From Trichormus sp. M33_DOE_039 (GTDB lineage: Bacteria; Cyanobacteriota; Cyanobacteriia; Cyanobacteriales; Nostocaceae), in contig DVDT01000110.1 in NCBI GenBank assembly GCA_015296085.1, positions 1 through 62,260 on the forward strand: 62,260 bases of DNA. Direction: 5' to 3'. The position numbers and the translations under genes were made by a program. A model generated the notes under the pieces. That model was given only the letters and a program-made list of their open reading frames with translations. It was not told the origin of the DNA and made no database searches. Of the stretch, positions 39,449 to 49,248 are shown in pieces. Position 1 is the stretch's first letter. Each line of letters starts with the position of its first letter.

Positions 39449-39636
39449 TTTTACTAAAAATCCTGATAAAAATTTTTGCCTTTTCTTCGTCGAACTATTT
39501 TTAGCATATTCTGTCTCACTCACACATATTTACTATTGAGTCTACAAGATATTTTCGGCTGTTCAAAAATTACCCTATCCTCTCGACTCAAGTAGTTTTG
39601 ATACTTTTAACAATTACAAGTAAAGGAAAAGTGCTG

Positions 39637-40416
39637 ATGTTTTCTAAGATTCAATTCACTCTCAATGCTGTCAGCTTGGTGGTTGTCACTTTGGTTGGCG
39701 TAGGGATCAGTCATTCATCTTCTGCACATTCTCCAAGACATTCCTTAACTACTCAGACTACAATTAGCCAATTAAAGTCATCAACAACTTTTACTGATAT
39801 TACTGATGTAGTCGGTCAAACAGAGATTAGACAACTAGCACAACTAGGAGTATTAGAAACTACATCAGGTCAGTTTAAACCACAAGCACCAATTACTCGC
39901 GGTCAGTTTGTTGCTTGGCTAATCAAAACTTACAATGAGCTACACAAAAAGCAAATACTGATACCTCAGAATATTAGATCAGCTTTTCCTGATGTTGCTT
40001 CCTCTCATCCCCACTTTAATTTTATTCAAGCAGCTTACAATGCAGGTTTTCTAGCTGGGTTTGATGACGGTAACTTTAGACCTGATGAAATTTTGACACG
40101 AGAGCAAATGATTGCGCTCAAAACTTCCATAGATTCTACTGTTAGAAGTAGTCGTTCATCTGATACGCTGCGTAACTTTATCGGCAAAACCAAAGGGTTC
40201 ACTGATGTTGAACAAATCAGTGAAAGGTATCTTCCTTATATCGCTTTTGATTTAGGTAATGCGGCTAGTACAATAAACTTTATACGTGTCTATGGGACAA
40301 CCACTCGCACCTATGCACCCCAAAAACCTGTAACGCGAGCTGAAGCAGCCATACTTCTATCACATTTTCGTAAGGGTGGAACGGTAGAACAGGCTTTAAA
40401 ACGAAGAAACAGATAA
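39637..40416 (+). CDS. S-layer homology (SLH) domain exported protein
   Basis: A protein of about 259 residues with a signal peptide (hydrophobic LNAVSLVVVTLVGVGISH). Three SLH-type repeats follow: FTDITDVVGQTEIRQL with FKPQAPITRGQFVAWLI, then FPDVASSHPHFNFIQAA with FRPDEILTREQM, and last FTDVEQISERYLPYI with YAPQKPVTRAEAAILL. SLH domains bind cell-wall polymers or outer-membrane layers. There is no other recognisable domain. The ATG at 39637 is chosen because AAAGGA precedes it; the frame also opens at a TTG at 39598. Confidence 0.87.
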   Translation: MFSKIQFTLNAVSLVVVTLVGVGISHSSSAHSPRHSLTTQTTISQLKSSTTFTDITDVVGQTEIRQLAQLGVLETTSGQFKPQAPITRGQFVAWLIKTYNELHKKQILIPQNIRSAFPDVASSHPHFNFIQAAYNAGFLAGFDDGNFRPDEILTREQMIALKTSIDSTVRSSRSSDTLRNFIGKTKGFTDVEQISERYLPYIAFDLGNAASTINFIRVYGTTTRTYAPQKPVTRAEAAILLSHFRKGGTVEQALKRRNR

Positions 40417-40625
40417 AACTATTCAATTGTAAAAATACTGCTTGTGGTATGGAGTCGCTACGAGTTTTCACAATATAGGGATACAGCAATTGATCGATTA
40501 TCTGACTTGAGCAACACTCGCTGCGAATCTCCATACAATTTCTCATTCATTGATGAGATGTTCACTGTTTGAAAAGTCTAGGAGATGAGAGTACAAGGGA
40601 AATAACCCTGATGCTTAACCTTTTC

Positions 40626-40898
40626 CTAATCAAAAGAATAATGTTTTCTGACTTCGCTTTTAATTTCCCATGTACAGGACATTCCAGTCGGGAAAGTCAC
40701 TAAATCCCCTTTGCCCATCTGCACTGGTTCACCGCCATCAGGCGTAACAATTACATCACCTTCTAAAAAATAGCAAGTTTCTTGAGTATCATAAGTCCAA
40801 GGAAATTTAGATATTTCTTTTTGCCAAATTCCCCATTTAAATACACCTAAATTGTGTAATCTCTCTTGACTTGGTTGATGCTCAATTTTGATTTCCAT
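40626..40898 (-). CDS. Small cupin-domain protein
   Basis: A 90-residue cupin of the DUF861 (Cupin_3) type. The core reads TCYFLEGDVIVTPDG, then MGKGDLVTFPTGMSCTWEI. The beta-barrel signature G-D-x-x-x-x-P is present (GDLVTFP). Metal ligands are incomplete, as in many of these proteins, so an enzymatic role is uncertain. It lies 22 bp downstream of the Mo-nitrogenase-domain gene on the same strand, so both may form a small operon. Confidence 0.85.
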   Translation of the reverse strand: MEIKIEHQPSQERLHNLGVFKWGIWQKEISKFPWTYDTQETCYFLEGDVIVTPDGGEPVQMGKGDLVTFPTGMSCTWEIKSEVRKHYSFD

Positions 40899-40920
40899 TT
40901 CACACTTTCGCTGTTGTTAA

Positions 40921-41271
40921 TTAGCAGTAGGATTGTATATCCTCTCCACATTGATCTACTAAATAACACAAGGCGCGAAAACGCAAGCCTACAAATTGAT
41001 CATACAGAGGATTAAGCTTACACATGGGAGGAATATGGGCTATTTTCCGACCGAATAGTGTAATGTCTCGCTCGAAAGGACATTGAGCCGGGATGAATTT
41101 GGCTATAAAGTAAGCTAGTTTGCGATTGTGGATTTCTAGATTGTCAAGCCACTGACGTAAGGGTTTTAATAGATCAATGTTTTTGCGTCTATCTGTGTTA
41201 GGTGAAATATCCATAGGTTGGATAAAAGCAGATAGAACAATATCTTGATGATTCTGATTGATAACACTCAT
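40921..41271 (-). CDS. Mo-dependent nitrogenase C-terminal domain protein
   Basis: A 116-residue protein of the small cyanobacterial family annotated as Mo-dependent nitrogenase C-terminus. Conserved strings are LRQWLDNLEIHNRKLAYFI, IPAQCPFERDI, HIPPMCKLNPLYDQ and FRALCYLVDQCG. It has four to five Cys residues, suggestive of metal or redox binding. No nif structural gene is nearby. It is a marker for nitrogen-fixing cyanobacteria, though its function is unproven. It is the first gene of a probable pair with the cupin gene. Confidence 0.85.
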   Translation of the reverse strand: MSVINQNHQDIVLSAFIQPMDISPNTDRRKNIDLLKPLRQWLDNLEIHNRKLAYFIAKFIPAQCPFERDITLFGRKIAHIPPMCKLNPLYDQFVGLRFRALCYLVDQCGEDIQSYC

Positions 41272-41948
41272 AAGCGTATTCTTTCTGTGTGAATAAATAT
41301 TGACCTATTTTGCAACTTACCATACATTTTTTTGCAAAAAACTATACTCTGTGCAGATAGATTAAGATATGCACAAATAAAAGTTAATTTTTAGAAAATT
41401 TGCAGGTAAATCGGGGGACTAATTTTTATTTAAACTGACTCGATAGTCGAGAACTGTCCCGTTAAATACAAAATAACAAAGAAAAAATAAAAGTGGTATT
41501 TCTTTAACTTATTAATTTCTGATATTGCAAATAGCAATCCCATATAGTAAGTTAAAATCTCCGGTTTTGAAACTACACAGTATGTAGAGATGCTGTTTTA
41601 CCCTTAAAAGTTCCGAGATACTGATGTCTCAGCTATGTTTGTTAGGTTTGAACCTCTACGGACAACTGATTGTATGCCATCAGGTAACAAATAAAGTGTG
41701 ATGTAAGCTACATAAACTGACCTGAATATTATTTAATAAGTTGCTGCTCACCGTTTGATAAGCATAAACTAATCTAAAAATGCAAGTGCATGATTAACTT
41801 CTAAAGGAAGTTGATTTTATCCCCAGAATAAAATACCCTTTTCTAACGTAAAAATATCAGGCAAACACAAGAAAAGCTAAAGCAAAAAAAATCATTGGGA
41901 ATTGGTATAGAATTTTTCTTCTCCTGCCTCCCCTGCCTCCCCTGCCTC
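41272..41948. other. AT-rich intergenic region
   Basis: No gene is seen. It includes the promoter region of the Mo-nitrogenase-domain gene and a purine-poor CCCCTGCCTC tandem repeat at 41921-41948 (9-bp period). Confidence 0.45.
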
Positions 41949-42114
41949 CTACGGTGTACACACAAGTCTAATAACCTAGCCCGACAACGTTTTGATCCCC
42001 CCTAACCCCCCTTAAAAAAGGGGGAACAAGAATCAAAGTCACCCTTTTGAAGGGGGATTTAGGGGGATCAAGCCATATTTTGCACTGAGCAACAAAGATG
42101 TGTGTACACCGTAG
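41949..42114. mobile_element. 166-bp MITE with perfect 16-bp terminal inverted repeats
   Basis: The ends are CTACGGTGTACACACA and TGTGTGTACACCGTAG, exact inverse complements. The interior holds a GATCCCCCCTAACCCCCCTT / AAGGGGGATTTAGGGGGATC inverted repeat. The element is flanked by CCCCTGCCTC on both sides, a 9-10 bp target duplication. There is no coding capacity. A similar unoccupied site lies at 55648-55681. Confidence 0.85.
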
Positions 42115-42148
42115 CCCCTGCCTCAAGGAGCTTATCCGAACCGTATTG
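42115..42148. repeat. Copy A of the CCCCTGCCTCAAG-AGCTTATCC repeat
   Basis: A 34-bp stretch ending in CTTATCCGAACCGTATTG is repeated with one mismatch at 55648-55681. Copy A carries the MITE directly in front of it. Confidence 0.75.
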
Positions 42149-42163
42149 CTGCACCTCCTACTT

Positions 42164-44698
42164 TCATTCCCCAGTCCCCAATTTTTCTCTTCCTCCCAAT
42201 GCTAAAAGCCACACTAAGACTACAATCCAGTGCATGAGGATAATTACCCAGCAACAACCTGTGAGGGCATAGGTGATTGTGCAGCATAGCCCTAAAAGTC
42301 CGGCCAAGGTGAGGAAAATGGGGTGGAAGAACGTGGGTAAGCCCTGTGAGAAGAAGGTTTTGGCGTTGAGGGGATGATAAATGATAAACAGGAAGAGGAT
42401 AAATGCTGCCCACAATGCCCACGTGTACCAATTGATGACTTCTATGGGATGGGGAAGGGATAAAACTCGAAAGACTAGTTCTTCAGAGATGGCTGGGAAA
42501 ATAATGGCTTGTAAGGCGATCGCTATTTGCTTTCTGCTTCCAGATGAATTGAAACTCCAACGTAAAAAGCCGGATTTGTAGCCTAAAGGTAAAGCGATCG
42601 CTGCATAAATTAATAGTATTACCCCCATCACTAGCCAATCTTGGGCGCGGGGAAGTACTACAGATGCTAGTAAGCGATTGAGAAAAATGGTGATAGGTGC
42701 GATGTTTGTACCGGGAATTGTCAGATATCCTAATCCCATTGTGGCTGCTAGGGGTGCTATATCGGGATTTGTACCGCCAATTTGATTAGTTCTGAGAAAC
42801 CATAGTTTTGCACCATGTCTGAAGAATAAAGCGGCTAGTTCGTCGTGCGCCTGCCTCGGTAGCATTGTCCGCCAACTAGTTAACGCCGCCCAAATACTGC
42901 GATCCCTTGCTGCTGGTTTCCCTGCACCAGTCCCCATTAAATAATCTGCACTACTTTGCCAGTCAGCGCGGACAATCCCCAAAGGTGTTAATTGTCTTTC
43001 TAAGGCTTTACCCAGACTGACTAATTGCTGAAAGCGTAATGTCTGGGGATCGCTGGGATGACTATTTAGCCATTGCTGAATTTCAGGACGGGATCTAACT
43101 TGCTCCGTAATGACTTGAATCGCAATATATAATGCCTGACTAGCATCTTGGACGCAAGAAGTCGCGGGGGAAACTGTCGCGCTACCCGTTCCGTCACCTG
43201 TGCGATAACGCGCCATCATGACTTGCAACTGTTGCCAAAATTCTGTGCTGGGAGAGAGTTTGATCCCTGCAAAATCATAGTCTTGGGTAACAGGTGCAAA
43301 CTTCATTAACACATCAGAAATGGGGCGTGTTGCTGCCCATCCCCATTGTAAGTTACCCATGTAATCAGCCCAGGAATGCTTACCAGAGATGATCCCATCG
43401 GAATTATTGGCGTAAATTTGTGCGTATTCAATGGCAAACTGTAATTCTTGGGTGATGGGTTCACGCACTACCTCTGCTAGTCCAAAAGCAAAGTGTCCGG
43501 TGACGGTAAAGGCTGGGAAGCCTTCGGCTTTTTTTCCGCCAATCCCGCCGAAGTTGTGTAATAGAATGGCTTTGTCTCCTTCTCGCCAATCTAATAAGGC
43601 GTTGGGTGATGACTGGGCGATGGGATCAAGCAAAACTTTGCTGATCGTTCCTTGATCTTGGGGTGTAATCTGCCAGTTGCGATTTTTGGTGTAGATTAGT
43701 CCGGCTTCTTTTCCTAAAACTATTTGATTGGGCTGGAGTTGTAGGAGCGATCGCGGGACTAATCCCTGTACATTAAATATACCTTGGGGGTCTTCTGCAC
43801 CATATATGTACCACCCAAATGTTCCAACTGGGGAAGTTTCGATTTGTCTGGGGGTGGATGGGGGGATGTTGCGTGTGTCAAATACCTGTTGAGGAATGCG
43901 GATGGTTTCTTCTATACCATCAAATTGGCGAGTCACGCGATTGTAATGGCGCACACGGAAAAAATCACTGGGACAAGGTGAACTTCCCGGACAAACTGAG
44001 GGTGCAGGATATTTACTACTAGTTGGTTCTGGATTGAGGATTTTGACTAAACTGTAGAATCTACCCGCGACTAATACAGGTTCATGGGGAATTTGCAGGC
44101 GCGGTTCACCATTACTGGCTTCAACAACTGCCGTGTCATCTAACATGACAATTACATCGTCATTAGGTCTTGCACCAGCCAGTGATTGTAAAGGCCCGAC
44201 TTGCAGACGACCATCCAGACGCGCTGGATGGATAATACCCGCAGTTTGGCTATTTTTGGTACTAGCAGTAAACTTCACATCTCGCTGTACAGCCTGGACA
44301 TAGTACTTTAACTGGGGTTTGTCTTGCCATTCCAACCGGATGATTTTGCCAATTAAAGACTGTGCATCGGGGGGTGCGTGTTGCACTTCTATCCACACCC
44401 AGTCCTCCCCCGGTGAGATTTGCTCTGATGTGGGTAAGAGTAATCTACCTACCCATTGAGCGATAGGTTGATACAAATCAGGGTTGACAGTTTGATTGAG
44501 GGGATAAAACGGAGTTTGATTAAAGCTTTGACGTTTGTGGATGGCGTAATTGCTTTCTTGTTTCAGGACTGGTTGCGATCGCGGATAAAACAGGAAGATA
44601 GCGATCGCACTTAGGATCACCAGCAGCACAAAAACCCCAAAGCGTAATTTTACCCTTGGGCGCAACTTGGGTTTGATAGATGATTCGTCATTGGTCAT
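42164..44698 (-). CDS. CPBP-family (CAAX-like) intramembrane protease with long N-terminal domain
   Basis: About 844 residues. One membrane segment (residues 18-36; FGVFVLLVILSAIAIFLFY) is followed by a long extracytoplasmic region of about 550 residues. The C-terminal 230 residues contain about six membrane helices and the motif ISEELVFRVLSLPHP near residue 735. The EE-x-x-x-R of this motif is the CPBP/CAAX-protease (ABI) signature. Ordinary CPBP proteins have 200-300 residues, so the large N-domain is unusual. The ATG at 44698 is preferred to a TTG at 44731. Its substrate is unknown. Confidence 0.82.
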   Translation of the reverse strand: MTNDESSIKPKLRPRVKLRFGVFVLLVILSAIAIFLFYPRSQPVLKQESNYAIHKRQSFNQTPFYPLNQTVNPDLYQPIAQWVGRLLLPTSEQISPGEDWVWIEVQHAPPDAQSLIGKIIRLEWQDKPQLKYYVQAVQRDVKFTASTKNSQTAGIIHPARLDGRLQVGPLQSLAGARPNDDVIVMLDDTAVVEASNGEPRLQIPHEPVLVAGRFYSLVKILNPEPTSSKYPAPSVCPGSSPCPSDFFRVRHYNRVTRQFDGIEETIRIPQQVFDTRNIPPSTPRQIETSPVGTFGWYIYGAEDPQGIFNVQGLVPRSLLQLQPNQIVLGKEAGLIYTKNRNWQITPQDQGTISKVLLDPIAQSSPNALLDWREGDKAILLHNFGGIGGKKAEGFPAFTVTGHFAFGLAEVVREPITQELQFAIEYAQIYANNSDGIISGKHSWADYMGNLQWGWAATRPISDVLMKFAPVTQDYDFAGIKLSPSTEFWQQLQVMMARYRTGDGTGSATVSPATSCVQDASQALYIAIQVITEQVRSRPEIQQWLNSHPSDPQTLRFQQLVSLGKALERQLTPLGIVRADWQSSADYLMGTGAGKPAARDRSIWAALTSWRTMLPRQAHDELAALFFRHGAKLWFLRTNQIGGTNPDIAPLAATMGLGYLTIPGTNIAPITIFLNRLLASVVLPRAQDWLVMGVILLIYAAIALPLGYKSGFLRWSFNSSGSRKQIAIALQAIIFPAISEELVFRVLSLPHPIEVINWYTWALWAAFILFLFIIYHPLNAKTFFSQGLPTFFHPIFLTLAGLLGLCCTITYALTGCCWVIILMHWIVVLVWLLALGGREKLGTGE

Positions 44699-45148
44699 TG
44701 CCCTAATTTGTACCCTAGTCTTCAGCAGCAACTAATTGTTGCGATTATATAATGCTGGGATCAACATTTATCACCTGAACATAGGAATGGCGATCGCTTT
44801 CTTGCTTCGCTCTTACAAAAGCACTTTATTGTGATCTGGAGTTTTCAATTATTATTTTGTCTATTGGATGTCAGACAAATATCACGTTTTTAAGTCTTTT
44901 TATTTCATTTTTGTCACAAGTAAATATTATCTTTTTTTAGAGGTCATGTTGTAAGTTTATAAATGAGAACAAGCAAACAAACAAAATAGAATTATTCAAA
45001 CAACACATTACTGATTTCGGTAATGAATAGATTCGGCTAAAAGCATATATTGAAGGAATTACAGCCAGGTATTAGTTCATTTGATATCACTAATAAATAC
45101 AACATCCAACTAAAAATCTATAGTCTTTACAAACAAGGAGTTCAAAAC
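44699..45148. other. Intergenic region before the small secreted protein
   Basis: No gene is seen. It is AT-rich after a HIP1 site at about 44790. An upstream frame back to 45050 is only an extension of the next gene without a signal or ribosome site. Confidence 0.4.
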
Positions 45149-45631
45149 ATGAATTTACCTGCTATTTCTGCTGGTAAGTGGTTACAAGTTGGTCTATTTC
45201 TCACAAGTTTGATTGGCAGTTTCAGCTTGACATCAACTCCAGCATCGGCACAAGTTTTAATAGAAGATCCTATCGCCGACTTTGGATCTGGAGATCCCGG
45301 AGCTTTTGCTGGAGTCGCTGTATATGTCACTCCTAGTGCTTATTTGTCAACAATTGCGGCTGAAGCTGTCGCTCCTTCAGGAACTTTTTTTAGAGGAATT
45401 AATGGTAGTGGTATGTTAGCAGTTACAGCAACTTCATATATAGATCCGATTACTCATGTAGCATATCCTAGCCTTACACTGCATACAGGTGGACTAGGAG
45501 TACTCCCCTATGATGCAGGTGGAGGATCTATCAGAGGTGCTGTAGTTGAAAGACTAAGATTTGGTAATCTGACTCTTGATGAATTTACCGCACTTGTGAG
45601 AGCTGCTGTTGGTAATGATGGGTTAGAATAA
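45149..45631 (+). CDS. Small secreted protein of unknown function
   Basis: A protein of about 160 residues starting at ATG 45149, chosen because AAGGAG stands 8 nt before it. The signal peptide is clear (WLQVGLFLTSLIGSFSLTSTPASA, cleavage ASA|Q). The mature part is Gly/Ala/Ser-rich and beta-like (GAFAGVAVYVTPSAYLS, LTLHTGGLGVLPYDAGG) and ends with an amphipathic helix (LTLDEFTALVRAAVG). I do not recognise the family. No HIP1 site occurs within it. It is convergent with the outer-membrane-type gene and shares its terminator. Confidence 0.75.
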   Translation: MNLPAISAGKWLQVGLFLTSLIGSFSLTSTPASAQVLIEDPIADFGSGDPGAFAGVAVYVTPSAYLSTIAAEAVAPSGTFFRGINGSGMLAVTATSYIDPITHVAYPSLTLHTGGLGVLPYDAGGGSIRGAVVERLRFGNLTLDEFTALVRAAVGNDGLE

Positions 45632-45666
45632 CACACTTTCTCTGGCGATTTTTAGCAGGAGTCACA

Positions 45667-45707
45667 TTTGATAACCCCGGTTTCCTTAGGAAACCGGGGT
45701 TATCAAA
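45667..45707. terminator. Bidirectional terminator
   Basis: A perfect 19-bp stem (TTTGATAACCCCGGTTTCC and its inverse) with loop TTA sits between two convergent genes. Pyrimidine-rich DNA flanks it on the plus side (TTAGATTTTTCTATT). Confidence 0.85.
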
Positions 45708-45726
45708 GCATTAGATTTTTCTATTA

Positions 45727-48474
45727 TCAAAATCTAAAACCTCCTTCAAAACTAGCTTCAAATTTATCCCCACTCATCCCAAGACGAGATTCCCAAAAAT
45801 AGCTACCACCTGGAGTAAGATGCTGAATTAACAAGCCATATGAAAAATCATCAATTCTATTGTTAGTACCTCTATTAATATTTCTAAAATTTTGGAAATA
45901 AACTCCAAGAGACCACAGAGGATTTATTTGTTTAATACTTTCTATAGTATAGAAAATTTGTTCTCGAATTTCCAAGGAATTGCTAAACTCCCAACCTGTA
46001 TTTAATAGCAATTTACTCTGCAAAAATCCTAAAGCCTCAATAATATTTTGAGACTCTACAAGTACAATCGATGTAGATAGGGAATAATTCAACTTGCTAT
46101 CTTGATGAGAAAAAAAGTAACTCAGATTCAGGTAAGCCGGATTTTGTAAATTAGCCGCACTATTCCAATAGAATTGCAAAGATGGAATGTGATTTGTAAC
46201 AGCTTGAGGTTTACCCTCTGCGTCAACATTAACATAGGTATTAATGTAACTCAATGCTGCATTTGTATAAATACCCAGATTCGGCTCTAAAAACCCAAAA
46301 TTATTTGTAATATTAAACGCATTATCTGCATTCAGGTTAAACCAGATACCTGAATTAATACTATAATTCCATTGGTTAGAAGAACCAGACCATAAGAATT
46401 CTACGCTAGGTAAATATAAATATCCTTCAAAACTTTGAAAATAAGTCGTCATTTGACCGTCTTGACTTAATTCAATGTTGTCAAAAGCAATATCAAATAA
46501 ACGAATATCGATAGGAACTGATGTCATATCAGATGAGTTCCAATTCTGAATATATTGTTGACCATTAGGAGCAGTTAAAGTTACTTGTGTAGCCGATGAG
46601 TTATTGCCAGCTTGTGGTGAAGGAATAGGCACATTCACAGAGTTTAAACGACCGAAACTGTTATTAGAAATATCCAATTTGGAAATAAAAGTTTCACCTT
46701 CTCTCCAAGTACGCCTACCATCGAAAAACTGAATAGATCGCCGATGATTGCCAGTACGAATTTGAAAAATACTAGAGCTATTTGGTGTAATTATACTGGG
46801 GAAAGTCAATTTGCCAGAAACCTGATCTAATCCACTATTGCGACTCCCTAAAAATAAGCTTCTATTGAGTCTCTGATTAATTTGTCTTCTTTGCTCAGAT
46901 GTGGCTTTTGAGTCTATGTTGGCGAAACTTTCTTGTCGAGAGAAACGTTCTTGAGCTTCTCGCAAACTTTGTGTTAGGTGAGGGAAATCAACTAAGCTAA
47001 AAATTCCGCCGAGAAGCATTCCCAGGGTGGCGTTAGCAGTTTGCAATTGATCTATTTCTATTGCATCAAATGATAAAGATAAGGAAATACCAGGATTAGC
47101 ATAAATATTAGTATAAGTTGCTTGAACTTCGGAAGAAGCATATTCTAAGAGAGTGCGATTATGCGGATGGCTAAAATAGAATCTATGCCAATGATGATTT
47201 TCAGTTTTCTCGCTAAAGCCACGATTATTTTGTCTTTCGCTCAGAGTAATCCAATATAGAGAATTTAAATAATATAAATCGCGCTGATTATCATTAATAG
47301 ATGGATTGAGTAAAATATTGAATAAGTCGAAATTATCAAATTGTTCTCTGCTCCCAACCTTAATCCCTGGATTAGAACTGATGATAGGCTGAAATTGAGT
47401 TCTTTGTCTAGTTAAAGGGTTTCCCCAAATAAATCCTGCATTACGTAAAGTATTGCTAGGAATTACTGCTCCACGAGTTAGACTGACTTCTCCTAGCAGT
47501 GGTTGTAAATTACTGGTAGGAAATGTTTGTAAAATTATTGGGTCTTGATTTGCCTTAAAACTAGAAATATTCGGCACATTAGAATTAATAGAAGTCCCTG
47601 GGTCTGCACTACTATTGATAATAATAGGAGGAGCAGGAACACCTACAGGATTTGTCACTTCGGCTGCAATTGATTCGATTGCAAATTGCTCAAACCCGAT
47701 GTCCTCTGTTAGTTCTTGCAGAGATTGAGGAAGAGAGAAAACGGTTTGCATACCCCAAAGTCTTTGAGTTAATCTAATTGTTTGTCTGATAGTAGTATTG
47801 CTTGATTCTCCTTGGTACAAAACCCCACTTTGCCAACCTTTGCTTTCCACTACAACGCGATTACCTGGTAATACCCAATAAAATTGGTCTTGTTGAGGGA
47901 AATGAGCAAATGTAAATCGGCTAAATATAGCGTCTTCTGAGGAAAACTTAATCGATAAATCAATGTATTTGCTACTTTCTAGAGGATTAAAAGTAGCGGA
48001 ATAAAAAGTGAAATTATCCCTAGGGTCAATTATCCAAGGATATTTAATAGCACTGTTAGTCAGTGCATTTAATATAAATATTTCTAAATCTTCTTTTTGC
48101 AGCCGAGGCTTTTGGTTTCTCTCGTCGGAAGTATCGGGTTTTATCGTATCATTTTCATCAAAATCATTATCTGGATTTTGTAGTGGATTAATGGGTATAG
48201 GGATATCGATATCATTGGGGCTAGGAATAATTATTTGTGCATTCGGAAGTGTATTTTGTGTAATAGTCTTAGTTTCTGAATCTTTTAAAAAATTTAATAG
48301 ATTATTGTTAGATAGTATTACTATTGTGCTATCAAATGATTTTTTGGATAATATCAATTGTGTATCTGACTTATTCTTAGCATTAACTCTACCTACTAAA
48401 ACATTATTAGTTAACAAGGCTAGGAATATAGCTAACTTGATAATCTTGATGAAAGTAACTGATTGTTTCGACAT
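45727..48474 (-). CDS. Large exported outer-membrane-barrel-like protein
   Basis: A 915-residue protein with a signal peptide (IIKLAIFLALLTNNVLVGRVNA). A Pro/Asn/Asp-rich linker follows (residues about 80-120). The C-terminal 350 residues consist of alternating aromatic strands and the final residues FEGGFRF end in Phe, which is the C-terminal signature of outer-membrane beta-barrels. The fold is inferred from this pattern. No TonB box, POTRA or plug was found. The gene is AT-rich and free of HIP1 sites over 2.7 kb. Function is unknown. Confidence 0.72.
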   Translation of the reverse strand: MSKQSVTFIKIIKLAIFLALLTNNVLVGRVNAKNKSDTQLILSKKSFDSTIVILSNNNLLNFLKDSETKTITQNTLPNAQIIIPSPNDIDIPIPINPLQNPDNDFDENDTIKPDTSDERNQKPRLQKEDLEIFILNALTNSAIKYPWIIDPRDNFTFYSATFNPLESSKYIDLSIKFSSEDAIFSRFTFAHFPQQDQFYWVLPGNRVVVESKGWQSGVLYQGESSNTTIRQTIRLTQRLWGMQTVFSLPQSLQELTEDIGFEQFAIESIAAEVTNPVGVPAPPIIINSSADPGTSINSNVPNISSFKANQDPIILQTFPTSNLQPLLGEVSLTRGAVIPSNTLRNAGFIWGNPLTRQRTQFQPIISSNPGIKVGSREQFDNFDLFNILLNPSINDNQRDLYYLNSLYWITLSERQNNRGFSEKTENHHWHRFYFSHPHNRTLLEYASSEVQATYTNIYANPGISLSLSFDAIEIDQLQTANATLGMLLGGIFSLVDFPHLTQSLREAQERFSRQESFANIDSKATSEQRRQINQRLNRSLFLGSRNSGLDQVSGKLTFPSIITPNSSSIFQIRTGNHRRSIQFFDGRRTWREGETFISKLDISNNSFGRLNSVNVPIPSPQAGNNSSATQVTLTAPNGQQYIQNWNSSDMTSVPIDIRLFDIAFDNIELSQDGQMTTYFQSFEGYLYLPSVEFLWSGSSNQWNYSINSGIWFNLNADNAFNITNNFGFLEPNLGIYTNAALSYINTYVNVDAEGKPQAVTNHIPSLQFYWNSAANLQNPAYLNLSYFFSHQDSKLNYSLSTSIVLVESQNIIEALGFLQSKLLLNTGWEFSNSLEIREQIFYTIESIKQINPLWSLGVYFQNFRNINRGTNNRIDDFSYGLLIQHLTPGGSYFWESRLGMSGDKFEASFEGGFRF

Positions 48475-49248
48475 TTTAGAATATAATAATTCATTGGAAA
48501 TCTGATTGATTACAGTTAAGTTTTATCCGGCAAGGGTTGAAACAGCTAATCAGTAGATAATTGTGGATATTTTGTCCACAATTATCAAATGGTTGGCTAC
48601 ATATATAATTATCTATTAACCTGAGATTTACAGTGGAGTTTAATACTTTAGAATTAATCCAATATGGAAGATTATTTATCTGAAAATCATGTTTACAACT
48701 AATTTAATATCTTGGGTAATACCTGATTAAAAGCTCACCAAAACACGCAATAAATTCGTAACTTCTTAAAATGTAGACACACTGAATATATTACTGAAAA
48801 TAATAGACTGCTAAGTAAATTACTGCCATTTAACTAAAGAATGAACTAAAATTATTGCAGGCAATGTATATTAGATAGTTTTGAGTGTTTTTTTAGATAT
48901 ATAGCCGATATTAATGTCTTGTAAATCCTGATTTTTAATTGAAAATTATAGTAAAATACTGAAAAATATACATTTAAATTTGTCTTTTTGGTAGGCAAAT
49001 ATTAATATTTATCTGTTAGGTAATTACTGATGATTTGGAACTCGTTAAAATACTGAAACAATATCCGAGGATATTCTATATATAAAAATTTAACTTTCGT
49101 CCAAAACCACTTGAATTTATACATCTTGCTCTGCACACAAGGATTGATCACTGAAAAGCTGAGTTAATATCAAAGTCAAATGTGCTACGTTATCCGAAAC
49201 AAGATACCGCAGTCAATAATTAGCTTCATCAACTGGGGGGAATCTCAG
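48475..49248. other. Divergent region before pflB
   Basis: No gene is seen. An inverted repeat GATAATTGTGGA / TCCACAATTATC (48556-48586) lies near the barrel gene start. The frame upstream of the pflB ATG back to 49180 has no ribosome site and no family similarity. Confidence 0.5.
48556..48586. promoter_or_regulatory. Inverted repeat upstream of the barrel gene
   Basis: Two perfect 12-bp arms with a 7-nt loop, 82 bp from the start codon of the 915-residue protein. It could be an operator or a leader hairpin. Confidence 0.4.

Noticed and set aside
41921-41948. CCCTGCCTC tandem repeat as a possible CRISPR or origin
   Set aside because: Only about three 9-bp units without spacers; it is simply the target of the MITE.
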